Positions 46,304 to 56,871 of a stretch of 64,000 nucleotides of DNA are shown piece by piece (within the stretch, counting starts at the first letter, position 1; each line of letters starts with the position of its first letter). The notes beneath the pieces are model-generated. The model saw nothing but the letters and a program-made list of their open reading frames with translations. It did not search any database and was not told where the DNA came from. Origin of the DNA: Asanoa hainanensis (GTDB lineage: Bacteria; Actinomycetota; Actinomycetes; Mycobacteriales; Micromonosporaceae); assembly GCF_900188485.1 (NCBI RefSeq), contig NZ_FZPH01000006.1, positions 216,618-280,617 on the forward strand, in the 5' to 3' direction. Position numbers and translations under genes: made by a program.

Positions 46304-49300
46304 TCATGGCTCTATCCAGGCCGTCTGCACCAACTGCTGTCCGTCCTGCCGACGAACCAACGTGCCGCGGCCCGGCGGTTGCGGGCTCGGCTTCAAAGAG
46401 CCGACCAGCGCGCCCTCTTCCGGCTTGCCGGACATCAGGAAAACGGGCGAGTCGATCTCGCGCATTCGCTGGATGACCTGCTCGTAAAGGGCGCGCGACG
46501 CACCACCGACGCGCCGGGTCAGGATCAGGTGCAGGCCGATGTCGCTGGCCTGCGGCAACAGTTCCACGAGTGGCGACAGTGGATTCTGGCCGACGCTGGC
46601 GACCAGGTCGTAGTCGTCGACGATCACGAACAGCTCGGGGCCGTGCCACCAACTGCGGTTGCGTAGCTGGTCAGGCGTGATGTCCGGCCCCGGCAGCCGC
46701 TGCTTCATCGACGACTGCAGGAAACCGACCATCTCGTTCAGGACAGTCGCCGACGGCGCATAGCCGAGCAGGTGCTCGCCGGAGATCGCATCCAACAAAC
46801 CGCGCCGGTAGTCGACGATCACCAACCGCGCTTCCTGTGGCGTATATCTCTCCACGATGGACCGCGCGATAAGCCGCATCAGGTTGGTCTTCCCGGACTC
46901 GACGTCGCCGAAGACCAGCAGGTGCGGGTCCACCGAGAAGTCGATGCGGACGGGCGCCAGGTGCGACTCGTTGAGGCCGACCGCGATCCCCGGCCCCTCG
47001 GTGCCGGCCAGCTTGGTCAGCTCGTCGACCGGCAGACGACGCGGCAGCAGACGGACCTTCGGCGCCGGCGGGTGCACCCACGACTCGGCCACCGCGGCGA
47101 CCATCGCGGCCGTGCCGTCGACCAACGTCTCCGGGTCACCGAGACCGTCAGCCCGGGGCAATGCGCTCAGATAGTGCAACTTGTCACGAGTCAGACCGCG
47201 ACCGGGTACGCCGGTCGGCACGTTGAGCGCCGCCCGCCGGTCGATCTCGGATTCGGTCGGGTCACCCAACCGCAATTCCAACCGGGTGCCGAGCAGGTCG
47301 CGTACGTTCATCCGCAGCTCAGCCCACCGGTTGACCGTGATCAGCACGTGGATGCCGTAGCCCAGTCCGCGCGCCGCGAGCTTGGTGATCCGCGCTTCGA
47401 GCTCCTCGAAGTCCTCGCGCAGCGTGCCCCAACCGTCGACGACCAGGAACAGGTCGCCGAACGGGTCCTCGGGGAACCGGCCGGTGGCCCGCATCCGCCG
47501 GTACGCGCCGATCGACTCGATGCCCCGCTCGGCGAACCGCTGCTCGCGCTCGTCGAGCAGCGCCGTCGCCTCGCCCACCGACCGCCGCACCGCCTCGATG
47601 TCGCGCCGACCGGCCACACCGGACATGTGCGGCAACCCCGCGAGGCTACGCAGCGTGCCGCCGCCGAAGTCGAGGCACATGAACGCCACCTCGCGCGGCG
47701 TGTGGGTCAGGGCCAGCGACGAGATCAACGTACGCAGCAACGTGCTCTTGCCGGACCGCGGACCACCCGCGATCACGGTGTTTCCGGCCGCGCCCGACAG
47801 GTCGACCACCAGCGGATCGCGCCGCTGGTCGTAGGGCCGGTCGACGACACCCACCGGCACCGCGAGCCGCCCGAGGCCAGGCCAGCCAAGGGCCTGCAAT
47901 CCCCGGTCCGGGTCGCGCTGCAGTTGCGGCAACAGCGCGTCCAGCGACGCCGGCAGGTCCAGCGGCGGCAACCACACCTGGTGCGCCGGCGGACCCTGAC
48001 CACGCAACCGGCCGGTGACCACGTCGAGCATCGTGACCTGCCGCGCGGGCCCAGGACCGGCGGCGGCAGCGGTCTCGACAGGCTCAGGAGGCGCCACCGG
48101 CAGCTTCGGCATCGGAACATGCGCCATCCGGTACGGCACGACCGCACCCTGCACCCGCGCCTTGGCCGCCTGCGTCGCCGCGCTCGCCTGCCGATACGGA
48201 CCGGACACATAGGCACCACGGAACCGCAGCATCGTCGACGTGTCGATCTTCAAGTAACCATGGCCAGGCGCGTTGGGCAGCTCGTACGCGTCCGGCACGC
48301 CCAACACGATCCGGCTCTCGACCGCCGAGAAGGTCCGCAGACCGATCCGGTACGACAGGTGCGTGTCGAGGCCACGCAACCGGCCCTCTTCGAGCCGCTG
48401 CGAAGCCAGCAACAGGTGGATGCCCAGCGACCGCCCCAACCGGCCGATCTGCAGGAACAACTCGATGAAGTCCGGCTTGGCGGCCAACAACTCGCTGAAC
48501 TCGTCACAGATGATCAGCAGGCTGGGCAACGGCTGGAGGTTCTCACCGCCAGCACGCGCCCGCTCGTACTCGTGCCGCGAGACGTAGTTGCCGGAAGACC
48601 GCAACAACTCCTGCCGCCGCTGCAGCTCGCCCGCGATGGCGTCGTGCATCCGGTCGACCAGCGGCAGCTCGTCGGACAGGTTGGTGATCACGGCGCTGGT
48701 GTGCGGCAACGCGTCCAGCGACGCGAACGTCGCACCACCCTTGAAGTCGACGAGCACGAAGTTGAGCTCTTCGGACGAGTGGGTGATCGCCAGCGCGGAC
48801 ACGATCGTGCGCAGCAGCTCGCTTTTGCCGGAACCGGTCGCGCCGATGATCAGGCCGTGCGGGCCCATGCCCTCAAGCGCCGACTCCTTCAGGTCGAGCT
48901 CGACAACGCCGCCGTCGGGGCCGAGGCCGAGCGGGATGCGCAACGTCTCCCGCACCGGACGCGGGCGCCAGTTGCGCCGCGGGTCGACTGCCGCCGCGTC
49001 GCCGACACCGACCAGCTCGGGCAGCTCGGGGCTGCGGGACAGCGGCTCCTCGCTGGTGGTCTGGTGGGACAGCCGGTACGGCGCGAGCTGGCGGGCGACC
49101 GCCTCCGCGGCGGGCACCGCCAACGTGTCCGCCTTGCCGAGCGGCGTACTCCGGTTGCCCTGGTTGACCTCGATCCGGTCGCCGTTGACCGTCAAGGCCA
49201 GCAGCCAGCGGCCGGCATCACGCGGCACGGCACCAGACAGGTCGAAGACCGTGGTGCCGAGCAGGCCCGGGCCGGTGAGCTGGGCGGCGGCCGGCGCCTC

Positions 49301-50269
49301 GCCACCGTCGAGGATCACGACCAGGTGCGCCTGCGTGGTCAACGCCTTCGCCGACGGGTTGAACCGGCCGCGGCTGCTCAGCTCGTCGTCGAGCGCGTCC
49401 TCGAGCTCGGTCATCGAGTCGAACACCAGCCGGACGGGACCGGCGCCGTCGACCTTGCGGTCGACCTGCACGTGCGGCAGCCACTTGAGCCAGTCCCAGT
49501 CGCCGACCCGTTCCGGCGCCGCGACCAGCGCGATGCGCACGTCCTCCGGCGAGTGGAAGGTGGCCAGCTGGGCAATCGCGGCCCGAGTCACCGCCAGCAC
49601 CCGGTCGCGCTCGCCGCGCAGCGACACCCGGCCGAACGCGCGCATCGACAGCGCGATCGGCAGGTCCGGCACGGCGCGGAAGGTGCTCATGAACCGGCGC
49701 AGCGCGATGGCCGACATCGGCTCGAGGTCTTCGACCGGCTTGGTCTCCGGCGGCGTGACGTCGACCGCGAGCTGCTGCGGACCGACAGCGACCCGGATCT
49801 GCCCGAAGTCCTCATCGGTCGACCGGCGTTCCCACATCCGGCGCGAGGCGGCCAGCGACCACAGCGCGTCCGGCGCCGGGTGCACCCACATCGCGGCCGA
49901 CCGCTGCTGGTCGGACGCGCGGCGTACCCGTTTGCGGATCTGGGCCAGATAGCGCATGTAGTCACGGCGCTCGGCGTCGAGCTCGGCCTTCTTGTTGCCG
50001 TCGCCGCCGCCCATCGAGCCGATCGCCATGCCGAGCATGGAGACGCCGAACAGGCCGCCGGCGATCCAGGTGACGGCACCGCCGCCGCGACCCGCGTACA
50101 GGAAGGCCATGGCACCCACGCCACAGACCATGGGCAACACCATCAGCAACTGGCCGATGCCGCGTGGGAGCTGCTCGGGCAGCTCCGGGGGCGACTCGAC
50201 CAGCAACTCACCGCGCGGCATGGCAGGGCCAGGCCGACGAGGTGGCCGTCGGAACAGGACGGTGCTCAA
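46304..50269 (-). CDS. eccC: T7SS ATPase EccC
   Basis: 1321 residues. The TTG at 50269 is chosen because GGAGGA lies seven bases upstream and the product begins [21 protein letters not shown], the usual EccC N-terminus. Two membrane helices at about 38-75. Three FtsK/SpoIIIE-type ATPase domains: Walker [10 protein letters not shown] (~475), GGPRSGKST (~836) and GDVESGKTN (~1120). Walker B of domain 1, [12 protein letters not shown], is complete; domain 2 has VVDGWG and lacks the Glu. It recognises the Esx signal and powers secretion. The frame is open further upstream, but without EccC-like sequence. Confidence 0.95.
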   Translation of the reverse strand: MSTVLFRRPPRRPGPAMPRGELLVESPPELPEQLPRGIGQLLMVLPMVCGVGAMAFLYAGRGGGAVTWIAGGLFGVSMLGMAIGSMGGGDGNKKAELDAERRDYMRYLAQIRKRVRRASDQQRSAAMWVHPAPDALWSLAASRRMWERRSTDEDFGQIRVAVGPQQLAVDVTPPETKPVEDLEPMSAIALRRFMSTFRAVPDLPIALSMRAFGRVSLRGERDRVLAVTRAAIAQLATFHSPEDVRIALVAAPERVGDWDWLKWLPHVQVDRKVDGAGPVRLVFDSMTELEDALDDELSSRGRFNPSAKALTTQAHLVVILDGGEAPAAAQLTGPGLLGTTVFDLSGAVPRDAGRWLLALTVNGDRIEVNQGNRSTPLGKADTLAVPAAEAVARQLAPYRLSHQTTSEEPLSRSPELPELVGVGDAAAVDPRRNWRPRPVRETLRIPLGLGPDGGVVELDLKESALEGMGPHGLIIGATGSGKSELLRTIVSALAITHSSEELNFVLVDFKGGATFASLDALPHTSAVITNLSDELPLVDRMHDAIAGELQRRQELLRSSGNYVSRHEYERARAGGENLQPLPSLLIICDEFSELLAAKPDFIELFLQIGRLGRSLGIHLLLASQRLEEGRLRGLDTHLSYRIGLRTFSAVESRIVLGVPDAYELPNAPGHGYLKIDTSTMLRFRGAYVSGPYRQASAATQAAKARVQGAVVPYRMAHVPMPKLPVAPPEPVETAAAAGPGPARQVTMLDVVTGRLRGQGPPAHQVWLPPLDLPASLDALLPQLQRDPDRGLQALGWPGLGRLAVPVGVVDRPYDQRRDPLVVDLSGAAGNTVIAGGPRSGKSTLLRTLISSLALTHTPREVAFMCLDFGGGTLRSLAGLPHMSGVAGRRDIEAVRRSVGEATALLDEREQRFAERGIESIGAYRRMRATGRFPEDPFGDLFLVVDGWGTLREDFEELEARITKLAARGLGYGIHVLITVNRWAELRMNVRDLLGTRLELRLGDPTESEIDRRAALNVPTGVPGRGLTRDKLHYLSALPRADGLGDPETLVDGTAAMVAAVAESWVHPPAPKVRLLPRRLPVDELTKLAGTEGPGIAVGLNESHLAPVRIDFSVDPHLLVFGDVESGKTNLMRLIARSIVERYTPQEARLVIVDYRRGLLDAISGEHLLGYAPSATVLNEMVGFLQSSMKQRLPGPDITPDQLRNRSWWHGPELFVIVDDYDLVASVGQNPLSPLVELLPQASDIGLHLILTRRVGGASRALYEQVIQRMREIDSPVFLMSGKPEEGALVGSLKPSPQPPGRGTLVRRQDGQQLVQTAWIEP

Positions 50270-50312
50270 CGCCAAATCCTCCCCAGGGGCGGGTGGACAC
50301 CGGACCGTGGCC

Positions 50313-50326
50313 ATCGTATGTACTCT
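50313..50326. promoter_or_regulatory. divergent -10 elements between eccC and eccD
   Basis: TACTCT at 50321-50326 on the plus strand and TACGAT (complement of 50313-50318) on the minus strand both fit TANNNT. They lie in the 118-base gap between the divergent genes. The sequence ATCGTA recurs in the eccE/eccB gap. Confidence 0.4.
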
Positions 50327-50387
50327 GCCGGAAGCGGTGGCGCCCGCGATACGCCCGGGTGCGACCGATCGACGAGGAGGGGACATC

Positions 50388-51785
50388 GTGGCGGGCGCGA
50401 TGACGGCCGGATCGAGCCGCGTGACCATCGTGGCGCCCAAGACGCGGGTCGATTTGGCCCTACCGTCCGACGTGCCCCTCGCCGACGTGCTGCCGACCGT
50501 GCTGCGGTTCGCGGGCGACCGGCTCGCCGACGAGCCCGACGGCCGTTACGGCTGGTCGCTGGCGCGGTTGGCCGGCCCGGCGCTGGACATCGCCCAGTCG
50601 CCGGCGCAGTTGGAGATCCGCGACGGCGAGTTGCTCTACCTGCGCCCGCGCGGCGGTGAGCAGCCGGAGCCGGTGTTCGACGACGTGGTCGACGCGATCG
50701 CCACGGCGACCCGGATGCGGCCCGGTCGTTGGTCGACCGCCACCACCAAGGTCTTCGGGCTCGGTCTGGGCGCGGCCGCGCTGGTCGGTGGTGCCGTCGC
50801 GCTCGCGCTGACCGGTCCGCCGCGCGGTGTCGCGCCGGCCGTCGCCCTGGTCCTTGCGCTGCTGCTGCTCGCGACCTCGGCCGTCGCCGCGCGCGGCTAC
50901 GGCGACCACCGCAACGGGCTGCTGTTGGCGATCGTGTCCATGGTGTACGCGGCCGTGGGCGGGCTGACCCTGTTCGCCGGCAACCGCGGCCTGGGCGATC
51001 TGGGGGCACCGGATCTGCTGGTGTGCGCCGCCGCCGTGGTGTTCGTCGCGGCGGTCGCCGGTAGCGCCGCCGTCGCCGCGTACAGCCAAGTGTTCCTCGC
51101 CGCCGTCGCCGGTGCCGTGGGCCTGGGTGTGGCCGCCGCGATCTGCATGGTCTTCGGTTCCACCCCGGCCGGCGCGTCCGCGATCGTGCTCGCGCTCGCG
51201 CTGGTCTTCGTGCCGGCGATGCCGATGATGTCCTACCGGCTGGCCGGGCTGCCGGTGCCGACCGTGCCGTCCGGCACCGAGGACCTGCGCACCGACACCG
51301 AGTCGGTCGACGGCGCCCGCGTGCTGCGCCTCGCCGAGCGCGCCGACGACCTGCTCGCCGGCATGCTCGGTGCGGTCGGCCTGATCGCGGCCGGTTCGGC
51401 GCTCGCGCTGGTCACCACCGGAGGCACCGCCGGGTACGCGCTGTGTGCCGCGCTCGGGCTGCTGCTGTTCATGCGGGCGCGCTGGTTCATCTCGACCGCG
51501 CAACGATTGCCGCTGCTGGGTGCGGGTGTGGTGGCTCTTGGCGCGATCGCGGTCGGCGGCTTCGTGACCTCGAGCATGCTGGGCCGGCTCACCCTGGTGG
51601 TTGCCGGGTTGCTGGTCGTGGCCGCGATCAGCGTCGGCGCGGCCCTGGGCGCGGGTCGGCGCCGCTCACCGCTTCTCGGCCGCACCGTCGACATCCTGGA
51701 GATCCTGCTGATCCTCGGCATCCTGCCGCTGGTGGTATGGGTCAGCGGCCTGTACGGCTGGATCCGCGCGATCCGGGAGAGCTAG
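50388..51785 (+). CDS. eccD: T7SS membrane channel protein EccD
   Basis: 465 residues from GTG 50388 with GAGGAGG seven bases upstream. The N-terminal ~95 residues are the ubiquitin-like YukD domain ([21 protein letters not shown]). About 11 membrane helices follow, consistent with the EccD core of the secretion pore. A cytoplasmic loop after helix 6 carries [20 protein letters not shown]. Its stop shares CTAG with the stop of the convergent 221-residue gene. Confidence 0.93.
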   Translation: MAGAMTAGSSRVTIVAPKTRVDLALPSDVPLADVLPTVLRFAGDRLADEPDGRYGWSLARLAGPALDIAQSPAQLEIRDGELLYLRPRGGEQPEPVFDDVVDAIATATRMRPGRWSTATTKVFGLGLGAAALVGGAVALALTGPPRGVAPAVALVLALLLLATSAVAARGYGDHRNGLLLAIVSMVYAAVGGLTLFAGNRGLGDLGAPDLLVCAAAVVFVAAVAGSAAVAAYSQVFLAAVAGAVGLGVAAAICMVFGSTPAGASAIVLALALVFVPAMPMMSYRLAGLPVPTVPSGTEDLRTDTESVDGARVLRLAERADDLLAGMLGAVGLIAAGSALALVTTGGTAGYALCAALGLLLFMRARWFISTAQRLPLLGAGVVALGAIAVGGFVTSSMLGRLTLVVAGLLVVAAISVGAALGAGRRRSPLLGRTVDILEILLILGILPLVVWVSGLYGWIRAIRES

Positions 51786-52447
51786 AGCCGGCCGGGCGGG
51801 CCGAACATCTGCTGTTCGATGTCGGTTGCCGAGATCCAGGCGACCCGGACCTGGCCGTCGCTGAGCAGGGCCACGGTGTCGTCCGGCAGGTTCTCCACTT
51901 CGGACGATGCCTCCGGGTCGATGCCCAGCCGGGCCGCGACGTAGACCGCCTGCTGGGCCCACATCCGCTGCACCAGGGCGGCGTCGGCGACCGCGAGCGC
52001 GTCGGCGGCGGTGTCGGTGAGCTGCGCCGAGATGGTCAGCGTGGTCTGCCAGGCCTCGCCGGGGCGCAGGTCCATCGGTCGCTGGCCTTCGACGTCGTGC
52101 ACGTGCAGCACCGGTTCTCCGACGCGGCCAGCGACGGGTGGCCGGCCGCCGGTGACGACGCGTACCCGATCGGGGTTGCCGACCCCCACCTCGCCCAGGC
52201 CCTCCCATCGGCGATCGTCGGAGGTGCGGACGAAGACCTGCGCACCCAGGGCCAGCGCGCGAAAGACGGTGACGCGGGCCAGCCACAGACCGCCGATCAG
52301 CGCGACCCGGGTCGGCTGGGGCCGGAACAGCCGCAGCAGCACGGCGTCGCTGTCGGCACCCCGGCCGAGCAGCAGACCGGTGTGCTCGGCGTGCATGCCG
52401 ACCTGCCCCGCGGACGCGGGCGACATCGGTTGACCAGCGCGGGTCAT
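51782..52447 (-). CDS. conserved T7SS-locus protein of unknown function
   Basis: 221 residues; its ATG overlaps the eccE stop (ATGA), so it is translated with EccE. No signal peptide or clear membrane helix; LIGGLWLARVTVFRALALGAQVFV is amphipathic and looks like a Rossmann-type or FtsK-like strand-helix. It contains LLRLFRPQPTRVAL and ends with DGQVRVAWISATDIEQQMFG. I do not recognise a named family. Coupling to eccE suggests a cytosolic component or regulator of the secretion complex. Confidence 0.72.
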   Translation of the reverse strand: MTRAGQPMSPASAGQVGMHAEHTGLLLGRGADSDAVLLRLFRPQPTRVALIGGLWLARVTVFRALALGAQVFVRTSDDRRWEGLGEVGVGNPDRVRVVTGGRPPVAGRVGEPVLHVHDVEGQRPMDLRPGEAWQTTLTISAQLTDTAADALAVADAALVQRMWAQQAVYVAARLGIDPEASSEVENLPDDTVALLSDGQVRVAWISATDIEQQMFGPPGRL

Positions 52448-53526
52448 GAAGGACCACCACCCGTCGGTGCGGACGCGTACGCGGCAGGGCCCTGCCACCC
52501 GTCGAGCCGGCGCAGCTTGAGACCGAGCTGGTCGGCCCGGCCGGACAGCGTGCGGGCGGCGTCGGGCAGGTTGGGCGCGGGTGCGGCCATCCGCACCACC
52601 GTGCGGGCGAGGACCGAGCCGTTGCCCTCGCGCGGGCGCAGCTCGACTGAGAGCACGACCTGGGCGGCGGGGGTACGCAGCAGCGTCGACAGTGGTGCCT
52701 CGCGCGGCGGGAGCCCGTGCACCTCGAAGGCCAGGTGGTGCAGGCCGGCGGCGGAGAAGGTGGTCCAGTCCTCGGCGACCACGTCGTCGTCGAGGACTCC
52801 GGCGCACAGCCGCACGGCCGAGCCGAGCTGTTGCGGGCCGAGGATCTCGGTCACGATGCCGGCGCTGGCCAGGGCCTTGCTGACCCGGCCGACGGCGGCC
52901 GCGACGGCGCGGTGCACGCCCTCGACACCACCGCCGCGGCGGTGTGCGGCGACGGCCGCGTCGTTGACGTCGAGCCGCACGGCGACCCAGTCGCGCTGGT
53001 CGATCGGCGCCGGGCCGGAGGGCAGCAAGTCGGCGGCGAGCTGGTGGTACGAGGCGACGCTGGGCACCTGGGCGGGCAGCAGGTGGTGTGGCGCCGGCGC
53101 GGCCCAGGAGACCACCTGCAGGCCGCTGAGCGGCACGGTGGCGTCGTCGAGCAGCTCGGCGAGGCGGGCCACCGGGACCGGGACGCCCCGGGTGCCGGAG
53201 ACGCCCAGCGGGGGCGCGATGGCCACGGCGGCGAACCAGCCGCCCTCGTCGCAGCCGACGCCGACGCTGGTGCCGCGGTCGTCGTACCCGTTGATGGCAT
53301 GGGGTTGCAGCACCGAGCCTGCTCCCCTGCGACGTCGCCAACGCCGGCGGGCCTGCAGTTTCTCTGTCCACCATCGACCGTCGCGGCGCGCGTAGACGAC
53401 CGCGGCGACGACGAGCGCGACCACGGCCGCGACGCCGAGCCCGATCGGCGACCCGCTGAACGCGGCCAGGGCGACGACGACGATGGCAACCTCGGCGACG
53501 ACAAGCCGCCACACAGCCGTTCGCAT
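52444..53526 (-). CDS. eccE: T7SS protein EccE
   Basis: 360 residues from ATG 53526, with GAGGAGG upstream. Two N-terminal helices (VVAEVAIVVVALAAFSG; LGVAAVVALVVAAVVYA) are followed by RRDGRWWTEKLQARRR and the EccE periphery domain, which includes VGVGCDEGGWFAAVAI. EccE sits at the edge of the membrane complex. Divergent from eccB with a 108-base gap; coupled to the 221-residue protein downstream. Confidence 0.88.
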   Translation of the reverse strand: MRTAVWRLVVAEVAIVVVALAAFSGSPIGLGVAAVVALVVAAVVYARRDGRWWTEKLQARRRWRRRRGAGSVLQPHAINGYDDRGTSVGVGCDEGGWFAAVAIAPPLGVSGTRGVPVPVARLAELLDDATVPLSGLQVVSWAAPAPHHLLPAQVPSVASYHQLAADLLPSGPAPIDQRDWVAVRLDVNDAAVAAHRRGGGVEGVHRAVAAAVGRVSKALASAGIVTEILGPQQLGSAVRLCAGVLDDDVVAEDWTTFSAAGLHHLAFEVHGLPPREAPLSTLLRTPAAQVVLSVELRPREGNGSVLARTVVRMAAPAPNLPDAARTLSGRADQLGLKLRRLDGWQGPAAYASAPTGGGPS

Positions 53527-53575
53527 GCGCGTCCTCCTCCCCAGGGGCACGGCGGGGACAGCGTACGACGAGTCA

Positions 53576-53586
53576 CCTATCGTAGG
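53576..53586. promoter_or_regulatory. symmetric -10 between eccE and eccB
   Basis: CCTATCGTAGG is a near-perfect palindrome. It gives TATCGT (53578-53583) on the plus strand and TACGAT (complement of 53579-53584) on the minus strand. It could start transcription in both directions, to eccB and eccE. Confidence 0.45.
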
Positions 53587-53634
53587 GTGGCCGCGTCGCG
53601 GGCAGCGGAGCGCGATGCCGTTTGGAGGGTCGTC

Positions 53635-55041
53635 ATGCGCAGCCGGCAGGAACAGGTGCAGGCGCACCGGTTCATCACGCGGCGCATCGTGTCGGGCCTG
53701 CTCAGCGGCGAGCCGGAGACCACGGACCTGCCGATGCGCCGATTCGGTCTGGCGTTGTTCGGCAGCGTCATGGTCGCCGCGATCGTGTTCGCGATCGTCG
53801 GTGTGATCGGTCTGGTCAACCCCGGTGGCGGCAAGCCGGCGAGCGGCGAGCTGATCATCATGCGGGAGACCGGCGCGCGGTACGTGCTGGCCGACAACAC
53901 GTTGTACCCGGTGCTCAACTGGACCTCGGCGCTGCTGTTCGCCGGCACCGAGAAGCCCGCGATGCGACAGATGTCGCGCGACTCGCTTTCCGCGTACGCG
54001 GTGGGCGAGCCGATCGGTATCGTCGGTGCTCCCGACCCGCCGCCGGACCGCGGCTCGTTGTTGCGGTTGCCGTGGAGCGTGTGCAGCACGCCGCCGCAGG
54101 GTGCCGGCGCGCCGACGACGACGGTGTTCGTCGGGCGCGAACCGGCTGGTGGCACGTCCCTGGGCACCGACGCGGCGCTGTTGCTGAGCACGCCGGCCGA
54201 CGACAGCGGGCCGGTCGCGACCTACCTGGTGCTGGGCGACCGGCGTTACAAGGTGGTCGACGAGACGACGTTGACGGCGTTGGAGCTGGCCGCGGTCACG
54301 CCTGTGGTCGTCGGCAAGGCGCTGCTGAACGGGATCTCCGCCGGCCCTGACCTGCGGCGGCCGCAGATCGAGGACGCCGGGCAGACGAGCCCGCGCGAGG
54401 TCGCCGGCGACAGCGGTGAGATCGGTCAGGTCTATCGGAACGGATCGCAGCGGTACGTGTTGACCCGCGACGGGCTCGTGACCATCGGGTCGGTGTCGGC
54501 GAAGCTGTTGCTCGCCGACGACCCGCGGGAGATCGAGATCTCGGCTGCCGAGGCCGCTTCGGCGCTGGTCCGGGGTGCGACGGTGGAGCCGAAGGACTTC
54601 CCGGCCACGTTGCCGGCGATCCCTTCTGGGCAGGGCGTGGATCCGATGCTGTGCGCGGTGCACAACGGCACGTCGGCGGGTGGGGTCACGGCGCAGGTGC
54701 GGCGGTATTCGGTCGCGCCCGCGGTGGTTGGCGCTTCGGCTGCCGGAGCCGGCCGGGACGGTGTGGGCACGGCCGACCGGGTGGTCGTGGCGAGCGGCAA
54801 GGGCGCGCTGGTCCGGGCCGAGCCGGCGCCGGGTGTCAACGCGGACACGACGGCGTACCTGGTCACGGACCAGGGCTACAAGTATCCGTTGCGGACCGAC
54901 GGCGAGGTCAACGCGGCGGTCGCGCTCGGATACAGCGGCGTGGATCCCCTGCCGGTGCCGATGACGCTGCTGTCTCTGCTGCCCAACGGGCCCATGTTGG
55001 ACCCGGGCGCGGCGAAGAACTTCGTCCGACCGGCGGGATGA
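53635..55041 (+). CDS. eccB: T7SS core protein EccB
   Basis: 468 residues from ATG 53635 with GGAGGG upstream. The N-terminus MRSRQEQVQAHRFITRRIVSGLL is diagnostic of EccB, followed by one membrane helix (LALFGSVMVAAIVFAIVGVIGLV). The large extracytoplasmic part contains the repeated fold with ETGARYVLADNTLYPVLN and DQGYKYPL, and a Cys pair in SVCSTP and MLCAVHN. EccB caps the pore on the outside. Confidence 0.95.
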   Translation: MRSRQEQVQAHRFITRRIVSGLLSGEPETTDLPMRRFGLALFGSVMVAAIVFAIVGVIGLVNPGGGKPASGELIIMRETGARYVLADNTLYPVLNWTSALLFAGTEKPAMRQMSRDSLSAYAVGEPIGIVGAPDPPPDRGSLLRLPWSVCSTPPQGAGAPTTTVFVGREPAGGTSLGTDAALLLSTPADDSGPVATYLVLGDRRYKVVDETTLTALELAAVTPVVVGKALLNGISAGPDLRRPQIEDAGQTSPREVAGDSGEIGQVYRNGSQRYVLTRDGLVTIGSVSAKLLLADDPREIEISAAEAASALVRGATVEPKDFPATLPAIPSGQGVDPMLCAVHNGTSAGGVTAQVRRYSVAPAVVGASAAGAGRDGVGTADRVVVASGKGALVRAEPAPGVNADTTAYLVTDQGYKYPLRTDGEVNAAVALGYSGVDPLPVPMTLLSLLPNGPMLDPGAAKNFVRPAG

Positions 55042-55175
55042 TCAGCGCGTACGGCGTGGTGACGGGTCGAAAAGTGTCGCTGCCTCGCGCTAGTCTCGAC
55101 TGTGGACGTGAAGTGAGCAGGCAGCCGGCGATCCCGATTTTCGGGGTCACCCAGACAAGACTGGACATCTGATCG

Positions 55176-55538
55176 ATGGGGAACGAACAGACCAAGGTCG
55201 ACATTCTCTCGCTGGAAGACTTCCGTCGAGCCCTCAACGCCCGCCTGACCGAGGCAGAGACGCTGCTCAAGACGGTGACCGGCTCCGCAGCCGCGCGACC
55301 GCCGCTTGGCGCGTTCGTCGACGCCAAGCGGATCACCGACGCCCATGACACCCGACAGGACGAGCAGGCCACCCGGGTACGGCGACTGATCGAGGCGATC
55401 CGCGCGGCGCAGTCGGCGACCGACACGATCATCAGCAACTACCGCACGACCGAGGCGCGCAACACCGCCAACTCGGCCGACATCGCCAACGTCCTCGGCG
55501 GCGTGCAGAAGGCACTGGGGGGTTCCAGCAATGGGTGA
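55176..55538 (+). CDS. small helical T7SS-associated protein with YxxxE motif
   Basis: 120 residues, nearly all helix: LEDFRRALNARLTEAETLLKT, then RRLIEAIRAAQSATDTI. Near the end ISNYRTTEARN contains YRTTE, the T7SS export signal, and resembles IKENYAAAEERN in the 41468 protein. It overlaps the next gene by eight bases. No clear Shine-Dalgarno before ATG 55176. Probable partner and signal donor for the following long substrate. Confidence 0.72.
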   Translation: MGNEQTKVDILSLEDFRRALNARLTEAETLLKTVTGSAAARPPLGAFVDAKRITDAHDTRQDEQATRVRRLIEAIRAAQSATDTIISNYRTTEARNTANSADIANVLGGVQKALGGSSNG

Positions 55539-56871
55539 CGCGGGCCGCTACTCGGGGATGAGCCACCGCGAGCTCTACGACCAGCTGTTCGCCGGCAACC
55601 CGTGCGTCATCGAGAACACCGTCGCCGCGTGGAAGTCCGCCGAACGCCAGGCCGACACGCTGGCGGGCGCGGTCGACCGCGACCTCGACCGGGTCATCGC
55701 CGGTTGGGAAGGCGCCGCCGGCGCGGAGTTCCACGAGCGGATCGGCAAGATCTCTACCTATTCGCGCGAGCTCTCCGGCAACTTCCTGGCCACGCACTCG
55801 GGCCTGAGTCAGATGAGTGCCGCGCTCGCCGACGCGCAGGCCAAGGCCGAGACGCCCGAAGAGCACGACGACAACGACAAGATGGTCAGCGGCGCCCTCG
55901 ACGGCGCGGCCAAGGGCGCGCTCCTCGGCCCGGCCGGCGCGGTCGGTGGCCTGCTGGTCGGTGGCATCTTCGGCCACAACCAGGACGAGGAAGAGAAGGA
56001 ACGCGCCCGCGAGCGGATGGCGGTCCTGGTCGCCGGCGTCGCCACCCAATATGAGGTGGCCGACCAGGGTGACTGGCGGCCGTTCACGCCGCCGCCGACC
56101 GGCCTGCCCGAGGGCGACCCCAACACGAGCCACACACCGTCCGGCGGGCCGCGGGTCGGTTCGCCGTCGATGGACCCGGGCACCGGGCCTGGTGGCTACG
56201 CCCGCACCGACACGGTCAACACCCCGGGGCATGTCGCCGCTGACCCCGGTTGGGCCGGCGGCCCGCCGACCACCGGCACCGGCACGGTCGGCGACGGCAC
56301 GCAGACGGGCGGCTCGCAGCTATCCAGCGGCGGCGACGGCGCGCTCGCGGCCGGCGTGGTCGGCATCGGCGCCGTCGGCGCGGTGGGTGGCCTGGGCGGC
56401 ACCCCGGGCGGGCCTGGCACGGTGGGCACCGGGCTGACCTCCGGCGGGCTGCCGCCGGGCGGCGTCCTGGGCTCGCCGGGCAGCGGCACCGTGACCAGCG
56501 GCTCGCCCACGTCGGCGGCGTCCGCCAACACCAAGGGCGGCAACACGGTCAAGCCCACGACCGGTTCCGGGCAGGCGGCGACGGGCCAGCGCGGCGGCGC
56601 GCCTCGCTCCGGCGGGGTCAGCGGCAGCCAGGCAGCGTCCGGGCGTCCGGGTGGCGGCGGCAACAGCGCGGCCGGGCCCCGCAACGGGTCGACGGCGCCG
56701 GGCGCCGACGGCCGCACCGCGGCGGCGAACCGCTCGCAGGCGGCAGGAGCGGGCCGCACCAACCAGACCGACGAGGAAGAGTCGAACGAGCACAGCACCT
56801 GGCTAACAGAAGACGACCTGGTCTGGCGCGACGCGAACGACCCACCCCCGCCGGTCCTAGGCGGCCAGTAG
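55531..56871 (+). CDS. long T7SS substrate with WEG motif and low-complexity tail
   Basis: 446 residues. The helical head contains GWEGAAGAEFHERIGK, a WXG-type turn, and a Gly/Ala hydrophobic segment (GALDGAAKGALLGPAGAVGGLLVGGIFG). From about 190 to 410 it is Gly/Thr/Pro/Ser-rich. The ending STWLTEDDLVW then PPPPVLGGQ matches the 42112 protein. With the preceding small gene it forms the second substrate pair of the locus. Confidence 0.78.
   Translation: MGDAGRYSGMSHRELYDQLFAGNPCVIENTVAAWKSAERQADTLAGAVDRDLDRVIAGWEGAAGAEFHERIGKISTYSRELSGNFLATHSGLSQMSAALADAQAKAETPEEHDDNDKMVSGALDGAAKGALLGPAGAVGGLLVGGIFGHNQDEEEKERARERMAVLVAGVATQYEVADQGDWRPFTPPPTGLPEGDPNTSHTPSGGPRVGSPSMDPGTGPGGYARTDTVNTPGHVAADPGWAGGPPTTGTGTVGDGTQTGGSQLSSGGDGALAAGVVGIGAVGAVGGLGGTPGGPGTVGTGLTSGGLPPGGVLGSPGSGTVTSGSPTSAASANTKGGNTVKPTTGSGQAATGQRGGAPRSGGVSGSQAASGRPGGGGNSAAGPRNGSTAPGADGRTAAANRSQAAGAGRTNQTDEEESNEHSTWLTEDDLVWRDANDPPPPVLGGQ

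Noticed and set aside
50270-50440. N-terminal extension of eccC
   Set aside because: The extra sequence crosses the divergent promoter region and is not EccC-like. The TTG at 50269 has an ideal Shine-Dalgarno.
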